Below the pieces are notes generated by a model. The model saw only the letters and a program-made list of their open reading frames with translations. It was not told the origin of the DNA and made no database searches. 42,826 nucleotides of DNA from Bacteroidaceae bacterium (GTDB taxonomy: Bacteria; Bacteroidota; Bacteroidia; Bacteroidales; Bacteroidaceae). Location of the stretch: contig JAFUHF010000009.1 of NCBI GenBank assembly GCA_017468985.1, positions 1 to 42,826 on the forward strand, given 5' to 3'. Made by a program: the position numbers and the translations under genes. Numbering within the stretch: position 1 is the first letter of the stretch; each line of letters opens with the position of its first letter. Of this stretch, positions 24,249-33,085 are shown in pieces.

Positions 24249-25583
24249 ATGGTTGTATCAAACATTTTATCAGAATTGCAGGAAAAACATCCCGGCGAAC
24301 AGGAGTTTCTGCAAGCAGTAAAAGAAGTACTGCTGTCGGTAGAGCCTATCTACAATACTCATCCCGAATTTGAGCGTGCTAAGATCATTGAGCGCATGGT
24401 GGAACCCGACAGAATCCTTACCTTTCGCGTAACCTGGGAAGACGATCGCGGAGAATTACATGTAAACCGCGGTTACCGTGTGCAGTTCAACAATGCCATA
24501 GGTCCCTACAAGGGTGGCATCCGCTTCCATGCTTCCGTCAACCTGTCTATCCTGAAGTTCCTGGGTTTTGAACAGACCTTCAAGAATGCACTGACCACAC
24601 TTCCGATGGGTGGAGCCAAGGGCGGCTCTGACTTTTCTCCTCGCGGAAAGAGCGAAGCCGAAATACGCCGCTTCTGTCAGGCCTTCATGCTGGAGTTATG
24701 GCGCAATCTCGGTCCTGATCAGGATGTACCGGCCGGTGACATTGGCGTAGGCGGAAGAGAAGTGGGCTACATGTACGGCATGTACAAGAAACTCCAAAGA
24801 GAGCATACCGGATCTTTTACGGGAAAGGGACTGCAATTCGGCGGTTCACTGCTGCGCCCCGAAGCTACGGGATTTGGCGCCCTGTATTTTGTAAATCAGA
24901 TGCTTCAAGATCAGAATATGGACATTTCCGGAAAAACCGTGGCCATCTCGGGCTTTGGCAACGTAGCATGGGGAGCTGCCCTGAAAGCTACACAAATGGG
25001 AGCAAAGGTGATGACCATATCCGGTCCAGACGGTTACGTGTTTGATCCTGATGGCATCAGTGGAGAAAAGATTGACTACATGCTGGAGCTCCGTAACAGC
25101 GGCAACGATATCGTAGCTCCTTATGCAGAGGTCTATCCCAAAGCAGAATTCCATGCCGGCAAGAAGCCGTGGGAATGCCCCGTTGACATTGCCTTGACAT
25201 GTGCTACGCAAAACGAGTTGAACGAACAGGATGCCCGTATGTTGATTGACAATAAGGTGAAGTGCGTTGCCGAAGTATCCAACATGGGATGCACGGCCGA
25301 AGCTGCAGATCTCTTCATTGAGAACCGCATGCTCTTCGCGCCTGGTAAGGCTGTGAATGCCGGTGGCGTGGCCACGTCGGGACTCGAAATGAGTCAGAAT
25401 GCCATGCACCTGTCATGGAGCAGCGATGAGGTGGATCAGCGTTTGCACCACATCATGAGCAGCATTCACGAGCAGTGTCTGGCTTACGGCAAGGAAGGCA
25501 ACTACATAAACTACGTGAAAGGTGCCAACATTGCGGGCTTCATGAAAGTGGCCCAGGCCATGCTCGCACAAGGTCCGCTGTAG
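24249..25583 (+). CDS. gdhA: NADP-type glutamate dehydrogenase
   Basis: A hexameric class I glutamate dehydrogenase of 444 residues that aminates 2-oxoglutarate with ammonia. The substrate-binding region NNAIGPYKGGIRFH and the catalytic region LPMGGAKGGSDFSP (Lys124 in GGAKGG) are intact. The Rossmann nucleotide motif appears as VAISGFGNVAWGAA, where GFGNVA is typical of the NADP-dependent bacterial enzymes. Length is standard for the family. It faces asnA across a shared terminator, so two ammonia-assimilating enzymes lie side by side on opposite strands. The coenzyme assignment rests on family resemblance only. Confidence 0.95.
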   Translation: MVVSNILSELQEKHPGEQEFLQAVKEVLLSVEPIYNTHPEFERAKIIERMVEPDRILTFRVTWEDDRGELHVNRGYRVQFNNAIGPYKGGIRFHASVNLSILKFLGFEQTFKNALTTLPMGGAKGGSDFSPRGKSEAEIRRFCQAFMLELWRNLGPDQDVPAGDIGVGGREVGYMYGMYKKLQREHTGSFTGKGLQFGGSLLRPEATGFGALYFVNQMLQDQNMDISGKTVAISGFGNVAWGAALKATQMGAKVMTISGPDGYVFDPDGISGEKIDYMLELRNSGNDIVAPYAEVYPKAEFHAGKKPWECPVDIALTCATQNELNEQDARMLIDNKVKCVAEVSNMGCTAEAADLFIENRMLFAPGKAVNAGGVATSGLEMSQNAMHLSWSSDEVDQRLHHIMSSIHEQCLAYGKEGNYINYVKGANIAGFMKVAQAMLAQGPL

Positions 25584-25608
25584 CAGAGATTCCTCCAAAA
25601 AGAAATTT

Positions 25609-25639
25609 GCGCCATCTGTTCATCATGAATAGATGGCGC
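25609..25639. terminator. Bidirectional terminator between gdhA and asnA
   Basis: GCGCCATCT at 25609-25617 pairs perfectly with AGATGGCGC at 25631-25639 around a 13-base loop. It is followed by TTTCATATTTT on the plus strand and preceded by AAATTT, which becomes a short U-run for the minus strand. It can serve both convergent genes. Confidence 0.75.
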
Positions 25640-25675
25640 TTTCATATTTTAAATTAACATTAAACCAATGCTTAT

Positions 25676-26713
25676 CTATATGAGCCTGATGCCCATCGAG
25701 GCACACTCTTGTCTCATTTCCTCTGGCCAAATGCTGGCCTGAACCTCGCCGATATGAGCCTTATGCAGGAAGAGCATGCATAGACGCGATTGTCCTATAC
25801 CACCCCCGATGCTGAGAGGCAACTCTCCACCAATGAGTTTTTTGTGGAAATAGAGTTCCAGACGATCTTCATTGCCCGACTCTCTAAGCTGGCAGAGTAA
25901 GGCTTCCTTGTCCACACGAATGCCCATTGAACTCAATTCCATAGGCTGGCCTATAATGTCATCCCATACGAGCAGGTCGCCATTCAGCCCAGGCAGACCA
26001 TTTTCGCCAATGGTAGAATAGTCGTCGTAGTCGGGAGCACGCAGATCGTGCGGACTACCGTCACCTAAGTTGCAACCAATACCAATAATAAACACGCTGC
26101 CCTTTGCCTTGGTAATAAGAGCCTCGCGCTCTTTAGGCGTATGGTTTGGATAGAGTCTGCGCAACTCCTCAGCATGGATAAAGAATATATCGTCCTTCAG
26201 ACAGGGTTCTATCTGGGTGTAACGTTCGCATACGGTAAACTCTGTACGCAGCATGGCAGAATAAATGCGCTTTACAATCTTTTTGAGGAAAGCCAGATTA
26301 CGTTCCTCTGGCAGTATGACTCGCTCCCAGTCCCACTGATCCACATAGAGCGAATGGAGATTGTCAAGTTCTTCATCTGCACGAATGGCATTCATGTCGG
26401 TATAGATGCCAAAACCAGGGCGGATATTCTGTTCCGCCAAGGTAAGCCGCTTCCATTTGGCCAAAGAATGTACCACTTCTGCTCTTACGTCACCCATATC
26501 CTTAATGGGAAAGTTTACAGCACGTTCCTTTCCGCTCAAGTCGTCGTTAATACCCGTTCCCTTCAGCACAAAGAGAGGCCCCGTGGTGCGATGCAGGCGC
26601 AAACCTGTAGCCAAATTATCCTGAAAGAAGTCTTTAATCAGTTTTATGGCCAGTTCATTCTGCTGCACGCTCAGCAGAGGCTTATAATCTGAAACCTTAA
26701 TCAATTTACTCAT
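25676..26713 (-). CDS. asnA: Aspartate-ammonia ligase (asparagine synthetase A)
   Basis: AsnA makes asparagine from aspartate, ammonia and ATP, releasing AMP. The protein has 345 residues and a class II aminoacyl-tRNA-synthetase-like fold. Family motifs include the N-terminal TTGPLFVLKGTGINDDLSG, HSLAKWKR, DQWDWE and IGCNLGDGSPHDLRAPDYDDY, and the C-terminal SIGGGIGQSRLCMLFL. The start at 26713 (MSKLIKVSDYKPLLS) is preferred; the longer frame to 26806 crosses a clear promoter at 26736-26766. The enzyme uses free ammonia, which fits the neighbouring gdhA. Confidence 0.95.
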   Translation of the reverse strand: MSKLIKVSDYKPLLSVQQNELAIKLIKDFFQDNLATGLRLHRTTGPLFVLKGTGINDDLSGKERAVNFPIKDMGDVRAEVVHSLAKWKRLTLAEQNIRPGFGIYTDMNAIRADEELDNLHSLYVDQWDWERVILPEERNLAFLKKIVKRIYSAMLRTEFTVCERYTQIEPCLKDDIFFIHAEELRRLYPNHTPKEREALITKAKGSVFIIGIGCNLGDGSPHDLRAPDYDDYSTIGENGLPGLNGDLLVWDDIIGQPMELSSMGIRVDKEALLCQLRESGNEDRLELYFHKKLIGGELPLSIGGGIGQSRLCMLFLHKAHIGEVQASIWPEEMRQECASMGIRLI

Positions 26714-26735
26714 CTGATTATTTAAATATTGTAAT

Positions 26736-26766
26736 GCAAAAATACAAAAAACTTTCAAGTTGCAAA
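26736..26766 (-). promoter_or_regulatory. asnA promoter
   Basis: On the minus strand TTTG (26766-26763) is followed after 18 bases by TATTTTTGC (26744-26736). The start codon is 22 bases beyond. This decides for ATG 26713 over the upstream start. Confidence 0.7.
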
Positions 26767-26839
26767 ATATTCCGATTAAAAATTTACATTTTGGATACAA
26801 TGACACATAAAATCACATACAAAACAAACATAACAAAAA

Positions 26840-26861
26840 CCGGACGAATAAATTCGTCCGG
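26840..26861 (-). terminator. spt terminator
   Basis: CCGGACGAAT at 26840-26849 and ATTCGTCCGG at 26852-26861 form a near-perfect hairpin followed, on the minus strand, by TTTTTGTTATG. It lies 33 bases past the spt stop codon. Confidence 0.85.
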
Positions 26862-26893
26862 CCCACTATACATATGAATAAATTACAATCTTT

Positions 26894-28081
26894 TTACTTG
26901 ATGATCTCCAATTGGCGGAACACCTTTACCAGTTTGTCCACCCCTTCGTCCACATGTTCCTTGGTATGCGTAGCCATTAGCGCAAAGCGCACCAACGTAT
27001 CCTGAGGAGCACAAGCAGGAGGAATCACGGGATTGATAAAAACACCTTCTTCAAAGGCCAACTTCGTCACCTCAAAAGTCTTGTCGGTATCGCGCACATA
27101 GAGCGGAATGATGGGGGACTCCGTTTCGCCAATCTCGAAACCCTCTTCGCGGAAGCGCTTCAAGGCGTAGTTCGTTACATCCCAAAGATGCTGAATGCGT
27201 TCGGGTTCACGCTGAATGATGTGGAGAGCTTCCAAAGCTGCAGCTGTGGCTGCCGGAGTGTTGCTGGCACTGAAGATGTAGGTGCGCGTGGTGTGGCGCA
27301 GCCAATTGATGATGCTCTTGTCAGCAGCAATGAATCCGCCAATAGAAGCTAATGACTTACTGAAGGTACCCATGATGAGATCCACCTCGTCGCTCAGACC
27401 GAAGTGATCGCAAACACCTCGTCCCTGACGGCCAAACACGCCCAGTCCGTGGGCTTCGTCCACCATGACGGAGGCATTATACTTATGCTTCAGGCGAATA
27501 ATCTCGGGCAAGTTAGCCAAATCGCCTTCCATGGAAAATACACCATCCACCACTATCAGCTTTACGGCATCCTCGCGACAACTCTGGAGCTTCTTTTCCA
27601 AATCCTCCATATCGTTGTGCTTATACTTCAGTGAAGTGGAGAACGACAAACGACGACCATCTACTATCGAAGCATGATCACGGTCGTCGCAAATAATATA
27701 GTCATCTCTTCCTGTAATGCAGGCTATTACTCCTGAATTAACGCTGAAACCTGTAGAGAAGCAAAGTGCCTCATCCTTCCCCACAAATGCAGCCAGCTCT
27801 TTTTCTAACTGTACGTGCAAGTCCAACGTTCCATTCAAGAAACGAGAACCAGCACAACCTGATCCGTATTTATGCAGAGCCTTGCATGCGGCATCAATGA
27901 TTCTGTCATCATAGGTAAGCCCGGTATAAGCATTGGAGCCAAACATCAGAACTTTCTTTCCGTCCATCTCTACCACTGGTCCTTGCTTTCCGTTGATTTC
28001 GCGGAAGTAGGGATAGACACCAGCTTTCATATACTCCTGTGGACGAGTAAAGCTCTGTAATCTGTCTTGTAATAAACCCAT
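26894..28081 (-). CDS. spt: Serine palmitoyltransferase (alpha-oxoamine synthase family)
   Basis: A PLP enzyme of 395 residues that condenses serine with a long-chain acyl-CoA, the first step of sphingolipid synthesis typical of Bacteroidales. Key motifs are KYGSGCAGSRFLNGT, DHASIVDGRRLS, DEAHGLGVFGRQGRG, and GTFSKSLASIGG with the PLP lysine at residue 242. The overall sequence, beginning MGLLQDRLQ and running through MKAGVYPYFREI, matches what I recall of Bacteroides Spt closely enough to prefer it over glycine C-acetyltransferase (Kbl) or BioF. The gene is monocistronic, with its own promoter and a strong terminator. Product membranes would contain dihydroceramides. Confidence 0.9.
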   Translation of the reverse strand: MGLLQDRLQSFTRPQEYMKAGVYPYFREINGKQGPVVEMDGKKVLMFGSNAYTGLTYDDRIIDAACKALHKYGSGCAGSRFLNGTLDLHVQLEKELAAFVGKDEALCFSTGFSVNSGVIACITGRDDYIICDDRDHASIVDGRRLSFSTSLKYKHNDMEDLEKKLQSCREDAVKLIVVDGVFSMEGDLANLPEIIRLKHKYNASVMVDEAHGLGVFGRQGRGVCDHFGLSDEVDLIMGTFSKSLASIGGFIAADKSIINWLRHTTRTYIFSASNTPAATAAALEALHIIQREPERIQHLWDVTNYALKRFREEGFEIGETESPIIPLYVRDTDKTFEVTKLAFEEGVFINPVIPPACAPQDTLVRFALMATHTKEHVDEGVDKLVKVFRQLEIIK

Positions 28082-28130
28082 TTTATATTATTACTTTCGT
28101 ATATTGAACCTATTCTGAAAAATTCAGGCT

Positions 28131-28139
28131 GCAAAGATA
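28131..28139 (-). promoter_or_regulatory. -7 box of the spt promoter
   Basis: TATCTTTGC on the minus strand lies 49 bases upstream of the spt start. The -33 region (GTTAAG/ATTATTG) is imperfect. The rest of the 355-base gap to the BlaI-type gene is AT-rich; apart from the divergent promoter at 28365-28396, I see no gene in it. Confidence 0.6.
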
Positions 28140-28364
28140 CGACAATTTCTCAATAATCTTAACCTACATACCAAACAATTGCTAAAAAAAGTGCGAATAT
28201 TTTCACATATTGCATTATCTGGCATCAAGAACTTCTTCTTTGACATTTTTCGGTCTGATTCCAATACATTTTTGTTCAGGCTCTCAGAAAGGAGGACATA
28301 TACCTTATTATATAATATGACGTTCATTGTCACATAGCATTCTTTATAAAACTAAAAAAAATAG

Positions 28365-28396
28365 TTGACAGATTGATATTTTATCGTTAACTTTGC
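28365..28396 (+). promoter_or_regulatory. Promoter of the BlaI-type regulator module
   Basis: TTG at 28365-28367 and TAACTTTGC at 28388-28396 are 20 bases apart, a good Bacteroidetes promoter. The start codon of the BlaI-type gene follows 40 bases later. If the repressor is autoregulatory, its site should overlap this segment; no clear long dyad was found by eye. Confidence 0.65.
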
Positions 28397-28436
28397 AGCA
28401 CAAAAAAGAGAGTACTTTGATTCCATACACTTCACC

Positions 28437-28799
28437 ATGAAGAAACTGACCAAACGCGAAGAAGAAATCATGAACCACTACTGGGAACACGGAGCCATGT
28501 TCATAAAGGAACTGCAAGAACTCTACGATGAGCCCAAACCCCATGTCAACACGCTTTCCACCATGGTGCGCACACTGGAGCAGGAAGGCTACATTGGCCA
28601 TGAAGCCTTCGGGGGAACATTTCGTTATTTTCCCAAGGTGAGTCGCGAGGAACACAAGAAGCAGGGGCTTTCGGGCTATATCCGAAACTACTTCAACAAC
28701 TCCTATCGCGACGTAGTGAGCCAATTCGTGAAGGATGAAAAGATCAGCATTGAAGAGCTGAAAGAAATCATCCAGCTCATTGAGAAAGAACAATCGTAA
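28437..28799 (+). CDS. BlaI/MecI/CopY family transcriptional repressor
   Basis: This 120-residue protein has the BlaI winged helix (LTKREEEIMNHYWEHGAMFIKELQELY, then the recognition region PHVNTLSTMVRTLEQEGYIGHEAFGGTFRYFP) and a C-terminal dimerisation helix region. Family members repress a target operon and are inactivated when a BlaR1/MecR1-type M56 metalloprotease cleaves them. In this locus the following gene encodes only a single membrane helix and no protease, so the usual release mechanism is absent from the locus. The gene is 10 bases from the next start and heads a three-gene unit with the outer-membrane barrel. Confidence 0.92.
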   Translation: MKKLTKREEEIMNHYWEHGAMFIKELQELYDEPKPHVNTLSTMVRTLEQEGYIGHEAFGGTFRYFPKVSREEHKKQGLSGYIRNYFNNSYRDVVSQFVKDEKISIEELKEIIQLIEKEQS

Positions 28800-28809
28800 A
28801 CCAAAACTC

Positions 28810-28989
28810 ATGCTACAGCATTTATTAATATACGAGCTGAAGTTTGCCATTCTGCTCATTATATTCCATCTGTTCTTCACCGGCTCCGTAACCTATATAT
28901 CTGCAAAAAACAGAACGACATCACATACTTCACCCCATCCACAGAATCAGCAGTATGAGCTCAACGATAAACTATTATCATTAACGTAA
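28810..28989 (+). CDS. 59-residue single-pass membrane protein, possible BlaR1/M56 remnant
   Basis: ATG 28810 opens a short frame, MLQHLLIYELKFAILLIIFHLFF and so on, ending at TAA 28987-28989. One hydrophobic helix (about residues 5-25) is followed by a polar tail rich in Thr, Ser, His and Gln. The start resembles the first helix of Bacteroidetes BlaR1-like M56 proteins, which normally follow a blaI gene at this position and continue for several hundred residues with an HEXXH motif. None of that is present, and the other frames carry no further M56 residues. The gene is tightly packed, 10 bases after the repressor and 4 bases before the barrel gene. It may be a decayed sensor or a small functional membrane protein. 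Confidence 0.55.
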   Translation: MLQHLLIYELKFAILLIIFHLFFTGSVTYISAKNRTTSHTSPHPQNQQYELNDKLLSLT

Positions 28990-28993
28990 AGAA

Positions 28994-31987
28994 ATGAATT
29001 CCCAGCGCCACTTCCTCTCATCAGCCCTCCTACATTGTGCTGAAGCCCTGATGATCCTCATTATGCTTGGCATGACCACCCTTCCCATACATGCCGAAAA
29101 AGCCGACAGTATCAGTATCCACGGTAACGTAAAAGACGACTTCACAATGCAAAGCTTAGAAGGCGCCATTATCACCTTCATGTTTCCCGACAGTACCATA
29201 GCAAAGGTTGACTCCACAGGCAAATCCATTCATCAGTCAATGGGAGGCCTTACCGTTTTTGGCAGAGGCGGTTACTATAGCTCCAAACTGCCATCCACAG
29301 GAACCTACATTGCCAAGGTGGAAATGAAAGGCTACGAAACCGGATACTTCAACATCCACATTCCGGTCAAGAAGTACATGAAGAAGGTACGCAGCTGGGA
29401 CGCAGACTTTCAAATCAAAAAGAAGCAGAAAATAAAAACCGTCAACCTGAGCGAAGCCCGTGTCAAGGCCACACGAATCAAAATGGTAATGAAAGGTGAC
29501 ACGCTGGTCTACAATGCCGATGCATTTCAAGTGAGTGACGGTTCCATGCTCGACAAACTCATTGCCGCCATGCCTGGATTCAAGGTTGAAAAGGATGGCA
29601 ACATCACCCACAATGGACAACACGTAGAAGAACTGCTCGTCAACGGTAAGGAATTCTTCAAGGGCAATCCCAAGATAGCTCTCGAAAACCTCCCTGCCTA
29701 CACGGTAGACAACGTGAAAGTATACCGCAAAACACCACCCGATGCAGAGATGCTCCGCGACACCATGGAGATCAACCGGCTGAAACGTCTGGTGGTTGAC
29801 ATCAGGCTGAAACGACAGTACAGCCAAGGCTGGTTCGTCAACAGCGAACTGGCCGGTGGCACGCACGACCGTTACTTGGGCCGCATCTTCGGTCTGCGCT
29901 ATACTGATCACTCCAAACTCTTCCTGTTTGGAAACATGAACAACCTGAGTGACGAACAGCGGCCCGACGCCGATGGTATTCTCAAAAAGGAGCACCTGCC
30001 AAGTGGCATTACAAAGGTGAAGATGGGCGGTCTTAACCTGAACTTGAGCGACAAGAAGACCAATGCCGAATACAATGGTTCCTTCACCGCCAAGCACGAG
30101 CGCACTACTGACGAACAAATATCTTCCTCTGTAAACTATTACGAAGGCGGCGACACCCATGATCGCTATCGCAGTCTAAATCAGGACAAACACATAAACC
30201 TAAAGTTCGATAATTCATTTTATTATCCCGTCAGCAATCGCTTTTCCATGGGTTTCAGACCTGACGCCAATTATCAACGCACGGAATCATCCGGCTTTAG
30301 TCGCAGTGCCACCTTCAATCAGATGCCAAGCGAATCGTCGCACAGTGCCAGCATTGACAGCCTCTTCTCTCCATCAGGAAGCCCTCTGCTCAACCAGATG
30401 CTCATCAACAGAATGAGCCAAGAAAATGCAGGCACGTATAAGAATTTCTCAACCAACGCCTATGGATGGCTCTACCTTCGCACCCCATTGCTTGACAATA
30501 CCCTACAGGTCAACTACGGTCTGAACTACCAGAACAATGAAAATACGGCCTACTCGCGCTCCGACCTGCGACAGCAACTCAGTGGCGAACGCGACTTCCG
30601 CCATCAGCAGGTACTCACTCCCTCACGCCACTACGATTTCAATGTTCACAGCACCTACAGTTGGAACTTCAGCCGACTGAAGCACACTCATTTCTATATA
30701 GGCTACTCCATCAACCAGCAGTTCGATCGTGGTCATAGAGACCTCTACCGCTTCGACCGTCTGCCCATGTATTCCACCGACAGCATGGCACTCAACGCCT
30801 TACCCTCCACACGCGATGAAATGCTTACCGCCTTCGACTGGCAGAATTCCTTCCACACCGTAACGCGTAGCCATGCCCACGAAATACAGTTCAAGATAAA
30901 CCAGAAAATATCGAAGAAAACAGGTGACCTTACTCTCACCTTGCCACTCAACATGGTCACCCACACCATCAGCGACCAACGCAACCATAATCAGGAACAC
31001 AAGAGCCGATACCTGCGTTCTGTCATGCCCGACCTTTCGCTCAATGCCTTCGATATAGGTAACAATGGTAAAACACACTATCACATCATCAATTACAGTC
31101 TGCGCTGTCAGGTGCCCGACATGAACAACCTCCTCGACATCACAGACGACAGCAATCCGCTCATCATCCGCAGAGGTAATCCTCTGCTAAAGAACTCTAC
31201 CGTTCACAACCTTACAGCCTACCTCGTTAACGGCAACACCAAGCACCAGAAAACCTTTCAGTTGAGTGGTAACTGGACCTTAAGAAAGAATGCCGTTGCT
31301 CAAGCGTGCACTTACAATCGGTTAACGGGCGTCTCCACCTACCTGCCGCGCAACATCAACGGAAACTGGTATGCATCCATACAGATCATGAAGCAGCAAA
31401 CCGTAGATTCCCTCGACCGCGTTCTGCTGAAGAACACATTCAGCATAGACCTCTCCAACAGCTCCGACTACATCTCTGAACGGAGCGGAGAAGTGACCGA
31501 GCCCTATCGCAGCAGTATCCGCCAAACCAACGTTAGCGAAGAACTGAGTGCCATGTATACCATCAAGCAAACCACGCTGCGTCTCTATGGAGACATCAAT
31601 TGGCAACGCCTCAGCAGCCACCGTGAAGACTTCAACAAGACGAATGCCTTTCAGTTCAGTTACGGACTGCAAACCGACCTGCCACTGCTTTGGGACGTTT
31701 CGCTTTCGAGCAACATCGCCATGCACAGCCGCAGAGGCTACAGCGACAAGCACCTGAACGACGACAACCTAATCTGGAATGCCAGTCTCACGCGCAGTTT
31801 CCTTAAGGGAAAACGGCTCACCGCCAAGCTGGAGGGCGTAGATCTGCTCCATCAGCTCGACAATGTACGCTCCTACATGAATGCACAAGGCAGGACGGAA
31901 ACCTGGTACAACACCATCCCCAGTTACCTCATGTTCCACCTTTACTACAAGCTTCACATCCAGCCCAAGAAAAAGGAAGAACAATAA
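28994..31987 (+). CDS. TonB-receptor-like outer-membrane beta-barrel protein (copy 2)
   Basis: This 997-residue protein has a signal peptide ending LPIHA, a carboxypeptidase-regulatory-like domain (SIHGNVKDDFTMQSLEGAII and onwards), a plug-like region around residues 165-250 (GDTLVYNADAF, GSMLDKLIAAMPG, NGKEFFKGN, LENLPAYTV) and a long beta-barrel with tandem aromatic strands. It is a clear paralogue of 5993-8935: the plug blocks align almost residue for residue, and both end in a basic KPKKE/QPKKKE tail. No SusD partner is present. Only 4 bases separate it from the single-helix gene, so it is translated from the BlaI-controlled transcript. Its ligand or role is unknown. Confidence 0.85.
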   Translation: MNSQRHFLSSALLHCAEALMILIMLGMTTLPIHAEKADSISIHGNVKDDFTMQSLEGAIITFMFPDSTIAKVDSTGKSIHQSMGGLTVFGRGGYYSSKLPSTGTYIAKVEMKGYETGYFNIHIPVKKYMKKVRSWDADFQIKKKQKIKTVNLSEARVKATRIKMVMKGDTLVYNADAFQVSDGSMLDKLIAAMPGFKVEKDGNITHNGQHVEELLVNGKEFFKGNPKIALENLPAYTVDNVKVYRKTPPDAEMLRDTMEINRLKRLVVDIRLKRQYSQGWFVNSELAGGTHDRYLGRIFGLRYTDHSKLFLFGNMNNLSDEQRPDADGILKKEHLPSGITKVKMGGLNLNLSDKKTNAEYNGSFTAKHERTTDEQISSSVNYYEGGDTHDRYRSLNQDKHINLKFDNSFYYPVSNRFSMGFRPDANYQRTESSGFSRSATFNQMPSESSHSASIDSLFSPSGSPLLNQMLINRMSQENAGTYKNFSTNAYGWLYLRTPLLDNTLQVNYGLNYQNNENTAYSRSDLRQQLSGERDFRHQQVLTPSRHYDFNVHSTYSWNFSRLKHTHFYIGYSINQQFDRGHRDLYRFDRLPMYSTDSMALNALPSTRDEMLTAFDWQNSFHTVTRSHAHEIQFKINQKISKKTGDLTLTLPLNMVTHTISDQRNHNQEHKSRYLRSVMPDLSLNAFDIGNNGKTHYHIINYSLRCQVPDMNNLLDITDDSNPLIIRRGNPLLKNSTVHNLTAYLVNGNTKHQKTFQLSGNWTLRKNAVAQACTYNRLTGVSTYLPRNINGNWYASIQIMKQQTVDSLDRVLLKNTFSIDLSNSSDYISERSGEVTEPYRSSIRQTNVSEELSAMYTIKQTTLRLYGDINWQRLSSHREDFNKTNAFQFSYGLQTDLPLLWDVSLSSNIAMHSRRGYSDKHLNDDNLIWNASLTRSFLKGKRLTAKLEGVDLLHQLDNVRSYMNAQGRTETWYNTIPSYLMFHLYYKLHIQPKKKEEQ

Positions 31988-32025
31988 AGATTCTCCATAA
32001 ATGCATCTATATTGCAGGAAATAAG

Positions 32026-32033
32026 TAATTTTG
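32026..32033 (+). promoter_or_regulatory. Possible -7 box before the DUF362 gene
   Basis: TAATTTTG matches TAnnTTTG and lies 26 bases upstream of ATG 32060, but the -33 element is poor. It argues against the in-frame TTG at 32012 as the start. Confidence 0.4.
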
Positions 32034-32059
32034 TCTGCGAAAAATATCATTTATCCATC

Positions 32060-33061
32060 ATGACAAACAAATTAAAGACAAGCACCCTCATGCTGGCTGG
32101 AGCCTTAGCATGTGGCAGCTGCAGCAACAAGCCGGCTCCAGGCACTCCTGCCAATGAGGAAGAAAAATCTATCGTTTATCTCACGCGCGAGATTTCTCCC
32201 GAAGCATTGGTAAACATCTATCACGCTCTGGGCCGCACCGCCGAAGGCCGCGTTGCCGTAAAGATCTCCACCGGCGAAAGCGGTAACCCCAACTATCTGA
32301 AACCCGAACTCATCGGCCAGCTCGTAAATGAGGTGGGTGGCACCATCGTAGAATGTAACACTGCTTACGAAGGACGCCGCAACTCCACCGAAGCTCATTG
32401 GGAAACCATCAAGGAACATGGATTCCTGCCCACATTCAAGGTAGACCTTATGGACGAAGAAGGGGAATTCAAGATTCCCGTGGCCGATAGTACTCACCTG
32501 AACTACGACATTGTAGGTTCTCACCTCCAGGACTACGACTTCATGATCAACCTCGCCCACTTCAAAGGTCATCCGATGGGCGGCCTCGGCGGCGTGCTGA
32601 AGAATGCCAGCATTGGCGTAGCCTCAGCTAACGGCAAGGCCTATATCCACAGCGCCGGACGGCAGGAAGTGGTAGAAGGATTATGGAACAACGTTGACGA
32701 TCAGGACGGATTCCTTGAATCCATGGCCGCAGCAGCTCAGGCCGTTCACAACTACTTTGGAAACGGAGAACGCATTCTCTACATTTCTGTAATGAATAAC
32801 ATGACCGTAGACTGCGACTGCGTAGCCACCCCAGAACCCGTCAAGTTGAAAGACTACGGCATTCTGGCCAGCCTTGATCCCGTGGCACTCGACCAGGCCT
32901 GCGTTGACATCATTTTCAACATGGAAGCATCTGAAGACAACGACAATGAACCCCTGAAAGAACGCATCAATCAGCAGCACGGCACCCACACTATTGACCA
33001 TGCTGCAGCCATTGGGCTTGGTAGACAGACCTACCAACTCATTAACATTGACGAAAAGTAG
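32060..33061 (+). CDS. DUF362 domain lipoprotein
   Basis: This 333-residue protein starts at ATG 32060. A lipoprotein-like signal (LAGALACGSC, probable lipid Cys18) precedes a DUF362 domain with the family hallmarks KISTGESGNPNYLKPELIG, ECNTAYEGRR, NLAHFKGHPMGGLGG, DCDC and DYGILASLDPVALDQACVD. DUF362 proteins are thought to be iron-sulfur related and many carry an added 4Fe-4S ferredoxin domain; this one has none, and its cysteines are few (the DCDC pair and two singletons). A membrane-anchored extracytoplasmic location is unusual for the family as I know it. It is a single-gene unit closed by the terminator at 33086. Confidence 0.85.
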   Translation: MTNKLKTSTLMLAGALACGSCSNKPAPGTPANEEEKSIVYLTREISPEALVNIYHALGRTAEGRVAVKISTGESGNPNYLKPELIGQLVNEVGGTIVECNTAYEGRRNSTEAHWETIKEHGFLPTFKVDLMDEEGEFKIPVADSTHLNYDIVGSHLQDYDFMINLAHFKGHPMGGLGGVLKNASIGVASANGKAYIHSAGRQEVVEGLWNNVDDQDGFLESMAAAAQAVHNYFGNGERILYISVMNNMTVDCDCVATPEPVKLKDYGILASLDPVALDQACVDIIFNMEASEDNDNEPLKERINQQHGTHTIDHAAAIGLGRQTYQLINIDEK

Positions 33062-33085
33062 TCCCTTACTTACACTATTCATTCT

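Noticed and set aside
26894-28081. Glycine C-acetyltransferase (kbl) or BioF identity for the alpha-oxoamine synthase
   Set aside because: The sequence, especially the N-terminal MGLLQDRLQ and VYPYFREI region, agrees better with Bacteroides serine palmitoyltransferase; no tdh or bio genes are adjacent.
28124-28333. 69-codon minus-strand frame in the spt/BlaI intergenic region
   Set aside because: It overlaps the spt promoter, has AT-driven composition and shows no recognisable features.
29237-30160. 307-codon minus-strand frame inside the second outer-membrane barrel gene
   Set aside because: Shadow frame of a gene with clear plug and barrel motifs; no start context and no recognisable domain.
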